A stretch of 64,000 nt of DNA from Berberis thunbergii (GCA_003290165.1 QNQO01002092.1:62001-126000), one strand, 5' to 3'; positions 23,460 through 34,995 are shown, numbered from the stretch's first letter. Made by a program: numbers and translations. Notes: generated from the letters alone by a model not told the origin.

Positions 23460-23690
23460 CATACATACAATTTGATCTTTCAATTTGATCAAATTGAAAC
23501 ATTTTCAATTTGATCTTTGATGACTTGAATACGAGTAGCAAAGTTAGATTGTCCAATGGAACACTTGTTGCTATATTGTGAATGAATCCACAGATATTTG
23601 AAGACTTCATCCATGTCAAGAATCTAGGTCTAGAAGTCTCAACCATTTGAGTTTTCTCCCCTCACTATTTCACACCCTTTCCCTGCTTTC
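23460..23690 (-). pseudogene. Coiled-coil exon remnant P6
   Basis: The minus-strand sequence keeps SIGQSNFATRIQ-like residues in frames broken near the conserved NKCSIGQ motif. Paralogues are at 42590-42790 and 53800-53990. No NB-ARC motifs follow on the left. Confidence 0.62.
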
Positions 23691-23826
23691 GTGAATGAAG
23701 TGGATGTGGGCGTAAGGAAGACTTACACGTGCGTATGTAGGGCATTCACACTTTGAACTGCCATCTTTGCCCCCCATCAACTTTTATAATTACATATTTG
23801 TCCAGTTATTCAATGGAATAAACTAA

Positions 23827-24400
23827 AAGGGGTGCGGGATGGGATGGGACAAAATGAATTCATTCCAATCTCATCCTGTTGTTTTATTTTCGGGATGAGA
23901 TAGACCTCATTTCAATCTCATCTGATCCCAAACAAGTTCGGGACGGGATGAGCATGATTGGATTTTTGTACAATTACTAAGTTATTATGATGTGCATATT
24001 TAAACGTATATTCTTATAATTATTATATTATCAACATTCTCATTAGGTCTACTTATTTGTTCCACAATATGCTAGGTCTTATTTTTGTAAGTTTTTATTT
24101 ATCTTCCTATTTACATCATTAATTCAAGAATATTATAGTATTTTCTATCATTATGCATATGAAATAGCTATCTATGAAAGTGTTATTGTTTTAAACTATA
24201 ATAAAATTATTTGTGATGTTAAGTTCACACAACTCCTCAAAACTTCATGTACCACACTTAATTTGAATACAAAATTTTGAGTTAATAAATATTAAAATTA
24301 ATAATAATTAATATTAAATAGGTTCGGGATGGGCGGGATTCAAAATCTTCATCCCGATCTCATCCCACTCTAAATCGAGACAGAATCAGGACGAGTCTTG
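23827..24400. mobile_element. hAT-like non-autonomous element, copy in X2
   Basis: Left end after AATAAAC reads TAAAAGGGGTGCGGGATGGG. The body is collinear with the complete copy at 54127-54771, including paired GGGATGGGA/TCATCCC motifs. The right end is lost in a junction to other X-block sequence near 24390. Confidence 0.65.
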
Positions 24401-25254
24401 AATCTGAAAATTATGTAGTCATGTTTAATTGAATATGAAAATTATATAGTCAAACTGATGTAGTCATATGCCTTGAGCTTTAGTTATTTACCATCATCAA
24501 TCTAGGTGCATGTAGATCCAAATTCTTCCTTGGGAGTACTCTAATTTTCAGAACTTTTAAAAGATTTTAAAGAACTCTAATTTTTTTTTCCAGAACCTTT
24601 ATGGCTTGAATTCGAGTAGCAAAACTACCATCTGTATTTTCTTTTTTTCTTTGTTTCTTGAGCTTGGAGTTTGGATTGTAAGGAATGTTTGTCCTTTTCT
24701 TAACCAAGACTAAACTAAAACCAAGCTAGACTTGCCTCGAGTTCGATTTTCGAGTTAAGAGGTTGGTTATTGGTTGGATTTGTTCAGGCTAGCCAATTAC
24801 CATAGAGTGAATGTTTTTATTTTGAATTTTTCAAAATTTAAAGCGGTATTAAGTTGTTTTTTTTTTTTTTTTTGCAAAAATGAACTTGTATCGATCATAA
24901 GCGCTTAATATATGATTTAAACATAGGGACGCACACTCAAATCAACAGAATAGGGTGAGTTATAAATCCAATAAATTTACAAGCTTTAATGACTAGAAGC
25001 TTTTTTTAAAAGTTATATTTGAATCATTTGATGGTAGGCTTCTTTCAATGAAAAAAATCTTAGGATTCCTTCTCCAATACTCGTACAGTGGGGGTCTTTA
25101 CTATAAAGCAGACATTGAAATGCACTAAAGAGTATCACAAAAGCAAGAAAGAATTATTCTAAACAATTTATCAAAAAGCACAGCTAATAATGAGATTCTA
25201 GTGTTCTATAAGTTCAAGATTAAAGTTTATCGAAACCAAAATCCATGTGCATTT
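24401..25254. other. X-block flank with minor coiled-coil relic
   Basis: Shared with 45100-46100 and 56390-57600. At about 24590-24640 a short minus-strand piece of the coiled-coil exon end is visible. No intact gene. Confidence 0.5.
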
Positions 25255-25545
25255 CAATCGATTCCTTTTCAACTCAGATCGAAGCTTCCCTTTTCATCTT
25301 AGATTGAAGACGCCTTTTCGATCAAAGCTCTCGAACCTTTTCGATCTCTCATTTTCAACTCAGACCGAAGCTCCCCTTTTCATTTCAGATTGAAAACGAA
25401 GACGCCTTTTTTATCTCAGCCTTTTCAACTCAGATTGAAACTCCCTTTTTCATCTCAGGACGAAGACGACTAGGGTCATCTCCCCCTTTCAACTCAGATC
25501 GAAGGTCAGAGTATCATCTCCCCTTTTCATCACAGATCGAAGTGT
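25255..25545. repeat. Imperfect tandem repeat in FAR1 leader, Y1
   Basis: Several diverged units of about 45-50 bp built from TTTTCAACTCAGATCGAAG, CTCCCCTTTTCATCTCAG and ATCGAAGACGCC. Homologous arrays occur at 58075-58316 and 59371-59574, in front of the other FAR1 copies. Confidence 0.75.
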
Positions 25546-27022
25546 TGCTCACAAAATACATTACTTCAAATTACCAGTATTCTCGCCAACGTGAAAAAAG
25601 TCTCCTTGCAACGATTGAAATGCTACTTCAAGATACGTTTGAATGTATGTATTCTCTAGGGTTTCTTCTCTAGGGTTGCACAAGTTATCTAATATGCTGG
25701 GTTTCTTCTCACAAAGGTTACTATTTTCTTCTCTTTAGGGTTTCTTCTCCAGGGTTGCAAGCATTTCTTCTTTGTTTCTTCTATTTAGAACTAAGTGAGA
25801 TATCAAATAGTCGACACAAATGTGCAATCAATTAATAGGGGGCATTTTTCTGAGAGTTTTTTTTGTGGGTTTTTAAATAATGGTGGCAATGCTAAATTAA
25901 TATGAAGTAAAAAAAAAAAAAAGTAGCCAACATTTCTCTATTCTAGTATGAAGTTTATTTCACGCCCTTGTATTGTGTTTAAATGGTGAATTCCCTATTC
26001 TAGTTGTTCAATGACCATAGTTTATTTCACGCCTCTTGTGTTGTGTTTTATCATTTCTAATCTTTTCCTTACAGTTTCATCTCCTCTTGATGCTAAATTA
26101 ATAGGAAGCAAAAAAATAAGTAGCCAACATGAAGTTTATTTCACGGCTCAGTATGAAGTTTCTGAGCTTTTGAACCTAGTTTCTGTTGAGAAGAAAACAG
26201 AGAAACCCATTATTTGCTTGAAAATAGGAAACCCCTTATTACAAAGAAGAAAAACATTTCTTCCCTATACTTGCTTGAAAATGGAGAAACCTCATATTAC
26301 TGTTTTTGTTGGATTACTGTTTTCTTTATCTGTTTTTGTATTTGCTTGAAAATAGATGAGAAAAAATGTTTTTAGAGATTGTATTTGTTGAAAACAGTGA
26401 AGAAAAATGTGTTTTCTTATCTGTATTTGCTTGACCACACTGCATTTTTCAACTGTTTGCGAAGAAACTAACAGTACAAATATTGTGTTGCTTCGCAACG
26501 TGCAGGCTTGTCTTTCAACTCCCTTCTTGCCATCCGATAACTTTGGTCAGCCACAAGCAGGTATTAAAAGATGCAAACAATGCACACTTAATTTGTTGAA
26601 AGTTTTATTTTTGTTTCTTTTTGAAAGCTTTTGAGTAATGTTAGATTCATTTTGTTATTTTTATTATCATTTTTTTTTGTTACTTCTATTGTATAATCTA
26701 TTTGGCTGGAACTACCTATATAACAAGAATCCTTAGTTGCAGCATTGTTCCCCAAAATAGACTACAAGATAATTATACTATGGTTGTTTCTTTCTCAAAA
26801 CTTTTGGGTAATGCTAGGTTTATTTTATTATTTTAGTTATCACTTTTTTTGTTACTTCTATTGTATAATCTATTTCGCAGAACTACCTATATAACAACTC
26901 TGGTATATCCTTAGTTGTAGCATTGTTCCCCAAAATATATTATACATAGCAATAGCATTAGGGGTATTATGTGTGTTTCTATGCTATGACAGTTGTTGTA
27001 TATTATAACACATATTTCAGGA
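25546..27022 (+). other. Leader and intron-like region of FAR1 copy Y1
   Basis: Contains CTCTAGGGTTTCTTC-type leader sequence (25660-25770) and AT-rich intron-like DNA up to an acceptor-like ATATTTCAG before the first FAR1 ATG. About 650 bases here (25930-26600) are absent from the Y3 copies. An open frame at 26011 shows no family match and is probably chance. Confidence 0.45.
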
Positions 27023-27664
27023 ATGGATATTGTAGAAGATAACGAATGTATGTTGATGGAAGAAAATTTAGAAGAGATAAGGGAACCTACAGAAGGGATG
27101 AAATTCATCAACATTGATGAGTTTCAAAGTTATTATGGCAATAAAAAAAGATTTTCAGTGAAAGTAAGGACTACTGAAAAGATGCAGATGGAAAATCTAA
27201 ATTCATTCAACTTTCATGTAGTCGGTCTGGGCAACAAAAAAGAAAAGCAAAAAATGTCGTGGTACGAGTAAATGTGGTTGTTTGGCTAAGATTAAAGGTC
27301 AGATTTGCCTTGATGGAACAATTTTAGCGGTAAGAGTAACACTTGATCACAATCATAAATTGAACCGCAAAAAATAAGGATTTTACCCAAAGAATATAAT
27401 TATGAGCTCGGATGTCAAGAAGAAGTTTCATTATAATGATAGGGGGGGTATTAAACCAAGTAAGAGTTTTTCGGCATGTGTGGTTGAAGCTGGTGGGCAT
27501 GATATTGTGACATTTTTCCTAAATGATTATTGCAATTATCTGAACAAAATGAGGAGATTGAGACTTGGTGAGGGAGATGAGATGACACTTCATAACTACT
27601 TCCAAAAAATGCAAGCTAAAAATGTTGATTTCTTTTATATGATGGATTTGGATGAAGATAATTG
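27023..27664 (+). pseudogene. FAR1/FHY3-type gene fragment, copy Y1
   Basis: Starts MDIVEDNECMLMEENLEE after an acceptor-like TTTCAG. A FAR1 DNA-binding domain follows: GMKFINIDEFQSYYGNKK and RFSVKVRTTEK, then after frameshifts the cysteine-rich part and the DHNHKLN end of the zinc-binding fold. The linker frame 27402-27664 gives VVEAGGHDIVTF, NKMRRLRLGEGDEMTLHNYF and FFYMMDLDED, typical of FAR1-related proteins just before the MULE transposase domain. That transposase domain and the SWIM finger are missing. Frameshifts and stops make it a pseudogene. FAR1 proteins derive from Mutator-like transposases, so it could be a MULE or a dead host FRS gene. Confidence 0.85.
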
Positions 27665-27917
27665 AAACTATGGAATACCATTAATAAGCTAACAATACTC
27701 AATATGTTTGTGCACTTATGATTTGTATGTTTGTCGTCTTGAAACTATGAAATACTATTAATAACCTTGTCCTACAATTGAAGGACTTGATCATATTTAT
27801 TCCTTACTCTCATAGGTCTATAAATATTGTTGTTTATTATACTTTTAACAATCACATTGTTAATCTTTATTATATTTTTGCAGCCACCAGATTCAAGCAA
27901 TGACATGGGGAAACAAA
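27665..27917 (+). other. Downstream FAR1 sequence
   Basis: Shared with 48134-48377 and 61393-61630. Ends in a splice-acceptor-like TATTTTTGCAG followed by CCACCAGATTCAAGC, perhaps the last FAR1 exon. Broken in Y1 by the CACTA terminus at 27918. Confidence 0.45.
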
Positions 27918-28249
27918 CACTACAACAGATTTGTTTTAAGCAGGTATAGAAAAAAAATGTGTCGGCTTAGATCATTGCCGACATTTTATAAAGCGTCGAA
28001 AATAGTATGAGCCGGCAAAGAATTAACGACGTTTTATATGAAGCGCCGGTTAAAATCTTCATATACAATGCTTTTTAAACCGCCGTAATAACTTATATAA
28101 GCGCCGATAAAGAAATGGATATGTCAATTTCCCTTTGGATGCAAACGCCGTATTTATAACTTTGTAATGGCGCTTTAAAGCGCCAATAAAGATTGTTTGC
28201 GACGCTTTAAAAGCCGGTTATGTTAACAAACCTACATTAAAAAAAATAG

Positions 28250-28856
28250 TTTTCAGGCAGCTCAACTTGCATCAATAAAAAGGTTGATTCCAACTAAAAT
28301 AAATACATTGAAAGTATTAAATTTAATAATTATTGCCAATGCGAATCTGCCATGAAACCATCTTTGACTCAGTGCCAACCCTATCAACAACATAAGTTTC
28401 ACAAAAAATATAACAAATAAAATAGCAACACAAGGAACATAACCATTTAATATATTTATAGGTAAAACAACATGTTCAACCATGGAAAGTTTGTAAGAAC
28501 ATATACCACATTCTCCTATAACAACATGACTAATCCAAAAAAGTTAGAAACAAAATAGGATCACCTGTCTTAACTAACATGTAAGAAAAACCAACATAAG
28601 TGAACTCCGCGTCCAGATATATATACATCCAAGTATAGCACATCGGCAGCCACTTCAAATCTGTAGACAACAAATAATAAAATTAACAATTATACTGGTG
28701 GAGTTGAACCAAAACTCAGTTGAAGCTTTGCAGATCCCTAGCTAATTAACCATGGAGATTTCAATAGCAAAACTCAAAAAGTATTGTAGAAAAAATCAAC
28801 AAATATGAAAACAACTATTATCACTGATGGCATACAAAAGATTTTGTATCTAATGA
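28250..28856. other. CACTA 3' region without a recognised gene
   Basis: Between subterminal repeats and the last transposase exon. Shared with 48720-49350. The open minus-strand frame at 28262-28483 has a paralogue at 48738-48959 but no recognisable domain; it is hydrophobic and probably non-coding. Confidence 0.4.
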
Positions 28857-29271
28857 GTTTAATCCCTCCTCTCGTTGCACGATAAGATTTCATATCTCTT
28901 CTTACATTTAGAACATTTAGTTGGTGAATATGGAATATAAATGATAATGGATACCAACAATTTTAAATTGAAAAAAAAAAAACTGACCACTTTTCTTTGA
29001 GTGAATACATCTGAATATGATCCGTCTTTGCCTGTATAAGCAAGATCAAATATCCTAATACGAGATGGAAGAACTCCTGTCCTTTTCATCTGGCAACAAT
29101 AGAAAATGTACACAAATGAGTAACTATATTTCTACTAAGTTGTATTCAAAATCAAAATCTCAAACATTTTGTACTTAACCTCCTGATCCTCAATTATGGC
29201 GAAGGATTTTCTGCCTGCATGATGAAGCATTTGTTGTATGTCACGCCTGTTTTTATTCTTATCACACAATT
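28857..29271 (-). pseudogene. CACTA Transposase_24-type exons, copy Y1
   Basis: Minus-strand exon-like pieces in order: ELCDKNKNRRDIQQMLHHAG and RKSFAIIEDQE (about 29178-29271); GVLPSRIRIFDLAYTGKDGS and YSDVFTQRK (about 28985-29093); NLIVQREEGLNSLD at the right edge of the last exon (to 28857). This order matches Transposase_24 (Ptta/En/Spm): a lysine-rich helix, the TGKDGS motif, then the acidic segment before VxGxG. The rest of the last exon, present in Y2, is deleted here. Confidence 0.78.
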
Positions 29272-29289
29272 CCTGAATTTATTAAAAAC

Positions 29290-29955
29290 GGATTTGAAAA
29301 CCATGTCATCAAGAATGAAGTATGCATATTATAATGTAAAAATTGTTGAATAATAATAGTATGAAAGGATTTGTAAAAATTCTTGAATAATAACAGTATG
29401 CATATATAATGTAAAAACTATTAAATAGCAGGCATTTGTTTCTTCAAATTCTTTGAGATTTTCTCATATTAGACGAATGAATTGATTGCAGTATCTCTGT
29501 CAGCACAACTCAAACCTGTATCCATGTTATTTGTGACTAGGGCTGTAAAATGGCTATAATCATGCATGACAGATGACAGTTATGTTGTATGTACAATGTA
29601 CATATGAATAACAATGATATGGTATAAGACATCTTGCTCCAGAAGACTTCCCATAATTTTCTAATGTAGTGTAATCAAATATATAAGCTCAAGGAAATTA
29701 CTCAATCTCATTATATGGAGTTGAACATTTATTTAAAGTTTTAAGACTTATTTTTTAGTGTCCCACCATCATATCTCCTATGACTGATTTTGTGTAGGCA
29801 CATTCTATATGTATTTGTTTCATTACAATCTTATCTGCATCATGTTTTCATTGAAAGATCATATTTAGACTTTTTCCATCATATGTAGAATATATACATG
29901 TTTTGTATACTTTCAATTGTCTTTATAAGTTAATATGCATGTTGTCACTTCTTAG
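29290..29955. other. CACTA internal region, AT-rich
   Basis: Intron-like sequence shared with 39745-40315 and 50985-51550. No coding sequence seen. Confidence 0.5.
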
Positions 29956-30680
29956 GCGAATGAGAACTTGGTAGCGTGTTTTCCGAAGGAAAAAGCATGG
30001 TGACTGAAAGTGAACAGAAAAGTTACTCCAATGAGGATCAATCATTGCTCAAGGACTCTGGTTGTACACATGGAAAACAAAGTTGTGGTTATTGAAAGAC
30101 AAGATCAAAGTTTATGCCAATGGTGTTATGATCGAGTGGTTAGGGCTGTGTGGGTTTATCCCCCACGTCCTAAGGTTCAAGACTCGCCGGCGGCATGGTT
30201 ACTTTCTTATGGTGTTGACCTGTAGGTCGCACATTGTTGATAGGTTATGAGATCCTATAAAAACCCAGTTTGCTTTCAAAAAAAAAAAATCAAAGTTTAT
30301 CTAATAACAATGAACTTGTATTCAAGGTATGCGGCTGTGCATATACCGAGGGAAAAACCACAGTTATTGAAAGCAAACAAAGAAATTCTACTAATGAGGA
30401 TGACTCACTAATCAAGGGGCATGGTAGTGTATGTGATGACAAACACAGTTTGTGAAAGTGAAGCGGGGAGTTCATTTAATAAGGATGAACTGCTATTTGA
30501 GGTGACCAAAGGCAGAAAAAAAACTGATGAAAGGAAACAAAAAGAGGGTTCCTCTAGGTTGAGTAGCTTGAGTGTGCTGTATGATGGGCTGAAGCAGGAA
30601 TAGCATTGACCTGAAGTAGATTTTTTGTTGGAACTCAAACAATCTAAAAATTCTACAGATAAAAATATTGGAGACGAAAA
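29956..30680 (+). other. Captured-looking coding segment in CACTA, Y1
   Basis: Plus-strand sequence that looks like former coding DNA: SMVTESE, QSLLKDSGC, then after the SINE NNELVFKVCGCAYTEGKTTV, and later LLFEVTKGRKKTDERKQKEG with SSRLSSLSVLYDGLKQE. Paralogues at 40336-40790 and 51591-52010 keep the same peptides; the frame in Y2' (40336-40665) is open for 109 codons. Polar and Ser/Lys-rich, no domain recognised. It may be a fragment of a host gene or an unknown transposon exon. Confidence 0.4.
30116..30288 (+). mobile_element. tRNA-derived SINE insertion
   Basis: 173-bp element with RNA polymerase III-type A box (GAGTGGTTAGGGCTG) and B box (GGTTCAAGACTC) and a 3' A-run. Flanked by a 12-bp duplication ATCAAAGTTTAT at 30104-30115 and 30289-30300. 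The same position in the paralogues at about 40455 and 51687 reads straight through, so it is absent there. A second copy is at 56725-56898 and a 3' fragment at 46697-46790. Confidence 0.9.
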
Positions 30681-30701
30681 AAAATATATATTAAACAATT
30701 T

Positions 30702-31165
30702 GGGCAGCAATCGCCCATGTTTTGGACGTGTTTGCAGGGATTTTTCGGGCAGCAATTGCCCATGTTTTGGGTGTTGTTTGCATAAATTTTCTGGGCAGCA
30801 AACGCCCCTGTTTTGGACGATGTTTGCAGGAATTTTCTGGGCAGCAAATGCCACTGTTTTAGATGTTGTTTGCAGGGTATTTCTGGGCAGCAATTGACCC
30901 TGTTTTGGGCGCTGATTGCAGGAATTTTCTGGGCAGCAAGCGCCCTTGCTTCAGACGATGTTTGCAGGGATTTTTTGGGCAGCACTTGCCACTGTTTTGG
31001 ATGCTGTTTGCAGGGTATTTCTGGGCAGCAATTGGCCTATTTTGGGCGCTGATGGCAGGAATTTTCTGGGCATCAAGCGCACCCCTGTTTTGGACGATGT
31101 TTGCAGGGATTTTCTGGGCAGCACTTGCCCCTGTTTTGGACGCTGCTTGCAGGCATTTTCAGAAA
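30702..31165. repeat. 46-bp minisatellite, Y1 (about 10 units)
   Basis: Tandem units of 46 bp, shown by GGGC starts at 30702, 30747, 30793, 30839 and 30885. Core words are TTTGCAGGGATTTTCTGGGC, AGCAATTGCCC and TGTTTTGGACG. Because 46 is not a multiple of three and the unit lacks stops, frames stay open on both strands; the open frames here are artefacts. Paralogous arrays at 40868-41490 and 52108-52605 differ in unit number. Confidence 0.92.
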
Positions 31166-31169
31166 AATA

Positions 31170-31630
31170 ACTTAAAACCAAGGAAGTACAGATTCTTCGA
31201 AAACTTGTCGTATCCGTGTCTGACACATCTGACACATGACACTCGCTCGACATGCCTCCGACACGTGTGAGACATATGGTCAATCGACATGTGTCTAACA
31301 CTTGGTCAACATGTCGGACAAATAGTCAATGTAGTCAACGTGTTGGACACGCCTCCGACACACCTGAAACTTGATCAGGACACAATCAAGACTCGAAAGC
31401 CAACTTTGTTTTATTTTTTACTTTCATATGTTTGCAAATAACCATGTAATATAATGATTGTTGATCCATCTAAAGTGAATGACTATTTCAATTACCATTA
31501 AAGACAAATAGGGTAAAAAGTAATCATGTCAGCGTGTTGTATCCGTATCCGTGCATCCTTGCTTAAAACTAGGGTTTTTTCAGTTTGGCTAGTATATTCC
31601 AATCAAGTGTGATATTATCTCAAGGTTTAG
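31170..31630. repeat. CGACACGTGTC-rich spacer
   Basis: Short dispersed repeats of TCCGACAC, CGACACGTGT and GGTCAACATGTCGGAC next to the minisatellite, also at 41530-41650 and 52650-52760. Followed by AT-rich DNA with no gene. Confidence 0.6.
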
Positions 31631-31631
31631 G

Positions 31632-32094
31632 TACATACCTTAACCTTTGACGTTCCCTAATGTTCTTTTATCAACCATTTCCAATCATCTTCTTTTACAA
31701 ATGGTGGTCGATTTTAAAGTCCTTCCTCATCTGTCTCATGTATATCGTAATAGTCATTCTTCAATTCAGATCATTTCCTATGTCGAACTACTCCTGAATA
31801 AAAGAGAAAATTTGATCAAATCTAGCATATGTGACCAATATATATACACATATATTATAATGATAAGATACGTACCAATACCGACTCAAGCATTTTGGCA
31901 TTTACATCTTTGTCAAGTTTTCTCCATAACGAAGCAGCAACAAATGTAACTTGCATGTTCCGAACAACAATTCTCAATTGAGACGCAAATAGTGGCATGT
32001 GCTCTCCTATTACCCGATGTCTGTCATCAAATTCCAAACTCAGTTTTGTTCCTTTTAGTAGACTTGTATCTTCTGTCCCAATGCTCGTCCACAT
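31632..32094 (-). pseudogene. CACTA Transposase_24 upstream exons
   Basis: Minus strand. Exon-like frame 31871-32094 gives KGTKLSLEFDDRHRVIGEHM then FASQLRIVVRNMQV and WRKLDKDVNAKML, the conserved start of Transposase_24-type proteins (G-x-N/E-x2-x-FxSxxG-xxxR). A donor-like GTACGTATC follows. The second piece gives NRPPFVKEDDWKWLIKEH (about 31640-31720), the usual next motif. It supplies the 5' half of the gene whose 3' exons lie at 28857-29271, now separated by about 2.3 kb of other sequence. Confidence 0.7.
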
Positions 32095-32289
32095 GGTTTC
32101 TTATTCCTCGTGCTACCTATGTAAAAGAAATTATTAATGTTAAAAATTTAAATTTTAAGTACAATTTCTATAAGAAAAAATGGAGCTTATGTTGTTTAAA
32201 GTGAGTAAAAATACCAGAAAAACTTGACCCAATATTATGGGAAGACTCATCCGAAAGAAATGGGGGCGATCTATCAATTCTCTTATTTT

Positions 32290-33190
32290 CAATTACCATA
32301 CCTGACCACCCCACCTACATGTCCCTCCTGACCACAAGTGAAGCAACCACTCCTAGTTCTTGTCTGACCACCCCACCTAGGTTGTCTCTGTTGTTGCTGC
32401 TGTTGATGATATCCTCGGGAACGTCTGTCACCTCTACCAGGGTCTCTTTGCTTGACAGCGGCACGCTCTGGCTGTTGTGTCTGCTCAATTGTCTGACTTC
32501 CTCGGCCAAACCTCTGACTGCATTCTGAACCTCTAGCTCGTCGAACCAAAGTCTCTTGTCTACACTCGGCGTCCACTCGCTCCTGACTCAAAGTGACGTC
32601 CACTAATCTATCAAAAGGACGATCGATCATCACCATCAACTGTTTCCTTAGGAACGGGTTCAGACCACTAAAAATTTCATGTTATTCTCTGGAGTATCTA
32701 TAAAACATGTGGCATAGCGGCTCAACTGTGTAAACTCGGCCAAGTATTCAGAAACAGATTTATAACCCTGCTGTAAATGTAGAAACCTGTCCACTATCTT
32801 AGCTCTGGCAGAATCAGGAACAAAATGTTGTTCAAACACCTGGCAAAATGTCTCCCACTGCATTTCTGACACATCACGACTCTGCCTCACTGAATCCCAC
32901 CAGTACATAGCCTCTCCGTCAAACTGGTGTGCTGCTAACTCAGTACGTTGTATAGGTGTCAGCACCATCCTCTCAAATATGAGCTCTACCCAGCTAGAGA
33001 ATCTCCAGTACCATCAAATCTTTCACCACCCAAGCTGACGAAATCCTTGTTGCGCCGAGTAAACGGATCGTCTGACTGATTGCTCTGCCTCATATTCTGT
33101 GCCAATTGGGTCATCATTTCCATAAAAGCCTAAGAGACATCATTTCCAGCAGTGCCTGATCCCTCACCCTGAGATCTCTTACCACGCGCC
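32290..33190 (-). pseudogene. Ty3-type gag pseudogene A
   Basis: Minus-strand gag relic. It starts MARGKRSQGEGSGTAGNDVS, then a stop. It continues MTQLAQNMRQSNQSDDPFTR and GGERFDGTG, then in a shifted frame ELAAHQFDGEAMYWWDSVRQ, TFCQVFEQHFVPDSARAKIV and DRFLHLQQGYKSVSEYLAEF (retrotrans_gag core). Last is a Gln/Arg-rich linker and a truncated knuckle CFTCGQEGH lacking its last cysteine. At least one stop and two frameshifts. It ends abruptly near 32290 at the CACTA sequence. No protease, reverse transcriptase or integrase follows. Confidence 0.85.
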
Positions 33191-33324
33191 ATCACCAAAC
33201 AACCTCTACGTAAAAGAAAACACACATACAATACATCAAACAACACAACAAAAGTCCTAACTCCTCTACTCAATTCACTCAAGAAAGTGGTATACGATGA
33301 CATTCTATGTGAATCGGTAAACAA

Positions 33325-33338
33325 TGGCTCTGATACCA
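33325..33338 (-). other. Primer binding site, element A
   Basis: Minus strand TGGTATCAGAGCCA is complementary to the 3' end of plant initiator tRNA-Met, the usual primer of plant Ty3/Ty1 elements. It lies between the LTR end (33342) and gag A. Confidence 0.9.
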
Positions 33339-33341
33339 AGC

Positions 33342-33890
33342 TGTCACGCCCCGACCCGCCACGGGAATCGCAGCGTGCCGACGCTTGAACTAACCCGTAA
33401 TACAGGCGGATCGTAACCGGCCACAACATCATAATACAACACATTCTTGATACGAGAATGAAACGAAAATAAAAACTACGATAAATTTTGAACAAAATAA
33501 TATATTTGATTCGCCCCGTTAGAGTCATAGCGACAAAACCAATATACAAGCATCTAGTATAACAATATAGTACACCTAATAACATAAAGGAAACAAAACA
33601 TACCCGTACAGGGTGGACACAATCAAACAGTACAAAACGAGGCCTACGCGCCACGATCAGCAGGAATGCCAACACTGCCTGCACTTCAATAGAAGCACAC
33701 CCCTTGCGGGATCAGCAAAGCACAAAGCTAGCTGGTGCGAGCGAACTAAATACAAATCACAGAATAATATACAAGGAAAATACATGCCAGACAATAAAGG
33801 ATAAGTAACAAGTTGCAAAGTCTAAATCACACCGTGTCTCTAAATCACATGCGTAAGCAATGATAACGTTATAAGAATAATAATAATAAT
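33342..33890 (-). mobile_element. Partial 5' LTR of element A
   Basis: Begins TGTCACGCCCCGACCCGCCA on the plus strand, the complement of an LTR 3' end, directly beside the PBS. About 550 bases remain before the end of gag B. It shares a CCTGCACTTCAATAGAAGCA-type stretch with LTR B (about 35455), so the two elements are related but not the same family copy. The upstream part of this LTR is missing. Confidence 0.65.
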
Positions 33891-34995
33891 AAAACATACC
33901 CTCTACATTTCCCTGACCGGGAATAGCAGCTAAACAAACCGACGGCCCTGAGGTGGTAGCATGCTGACCTCTCCTGCCACCACTACCGCGTGGAGCAACC
34001 CGCTGCAGCCGCGTACAATATCGAGAAATGTGTCCCTGCTGCCCACACTCATAACACACGGGGCCCTGATTTTTCTGACCACTCTGCCCTTGATGGTTTC
34101 GTGGCTTATCGTTGCTCCTAGGACAATTTCTAGCTATGTGTCCTTCCTGATCACAAATATAACAAACCCGCTTTACTGCCATCTGATCTCCTCGAGTCGA
34201 TACCCCCTGCCGACTATGTCCATCTCTTCTCTGATTACCTTCTTTCATTGGTCCTCCCCTGCCTGGCTGCCTTTGTTGACGTTGAACCTCTCCTTGGCGA
34301 CCTTTCTTGCGATTTTCGTCTATAACCCTTTTACACTCTATCTCCACCTCTTCCTGTCTTAAGGTCGCGTTATACAGTTCCTCAAAAGGTTTATCAATCA
34401 TCAATATTAATTGTCTCTTCAAGAAAGGATTTAACCCATCCAAGAACTTCAGGTTTTTATTCTCTAGAGTATCTATCAGATACAGCGCATACCGACTAAG
34501 TTGATTAAACTCAGTCACATACTCAGCTACAGTTCGTTGACCTTGCTGCAACTTAATGAATCGATCAACTAACTGTGTTTTTGCCGCTGCAGGAATGAAC
34601 TGCCGTTCAAACAACACAACAAAAGTTTCCCAAGTCATACCAGCTACATCACGAGTCTGACGCACAGAATCCCACCAATTGAGTGCATCTCCATCAAACT
34701 GGTGAGCTGCCAATTCACTACACTGCTCTGACGTAATACTCATCCGTTCCAATATCACCTCTGTCTTACGGAACCAACGGTCTGCTGCTATGGCTCCCCC
34801 ATTCCCATTAAACCTCTCACCTCCAAGTCCAGAGAAGGCCTTATTTCGACGAGCAAACGGATCATCTTGGGAACTACCCTGCCTCAAACCTTGTATCAAT
34901 GTGGTAATCGCATCGTGGTCCAGATTATAGCTCCTTGGAACTTCACCTCCAGATGTACCAGATATATCATCTATATTCCTTGTTCGACGCGACAT
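33890..34995 (-). CDS. Ty3-type gag polyprotein, gag-only element B
   Basis: Minus-strand open frame from ATG at 34995 (MSRRTRNIDDISGTSGGEVP). Retrotrans_gag core: FARRNKAFSGLGGERFNGNG, AADRWFRKTEVILERM, CSELAAHQFDGDALNWWDSV, TFVVLFERQFIPAAAKTQLV, DRFIKLQQGQRTVAEYVTEF and NQLSRYA. A basic linker leads to two CCHC knuckles, CYICDQEGHIARNC and CYECGQQGHISRYC. Gag coats and packages the element RNA. Homology ends near 33890 in a TAA-type microsatellite, and the frame runs on into LTR A sequence to 33757. No protease or polymerase domain follows, so it is a non-autonomous gag-only unit. This frame is intact over about 370 residues. Confidence 0.87.

Larger units (their letters stand above)
27918..32100 (-). 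mobile_element. CACTA (En/Spm) element, copy Y1
   Basis: Terminus CACTACAACAGAT at 27918-27930, followed by subterminal repeats to about 28240 (GCGCCGATAAAG, AAGCGCCGGTTA, AAACCGCCGTAAT and similar). The FAR1 copy Y3 lacks this insert after GGGGAAACAAAC. Genes run on the minus strand towards this terminus: transposase exons at about 31632-32094 and 28857-29271. Between them lie a captured-looking segment, a SINE and a 46-bp minisatellite. The other terminus is missing; the right side abuts retroelement gag sequence near 32290. Confidence 0.75.

Noticed and set aside
26011..26349. 112-codon plus-strand frame with a hydrophobic start resembling a signal peptide
   Set aside because: Lies in an insertion unique to Y1, is rich in short local repeats (TTGCTTGAAAATAG), and has no paralogue or family match.
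28262..28483. Hydrophobic minus-strand frame conserved at 48738-48959
   Set aside because: Conservation reflects recent block duplication. Membrane-like composition comes from AT-rich DNA; no family match.
30702..31165. CRISPR-like array
   Set aside because: Repeats are contiguous 46-bp units without unique spacers, in a plant transposon.
33130..33684. 184-codon minus-strand open frame
   Set aside because: It runs through LTR A and the PBS into the first 20 codons of gag A. Only the last part is gag; the rest is non-coding LTR.
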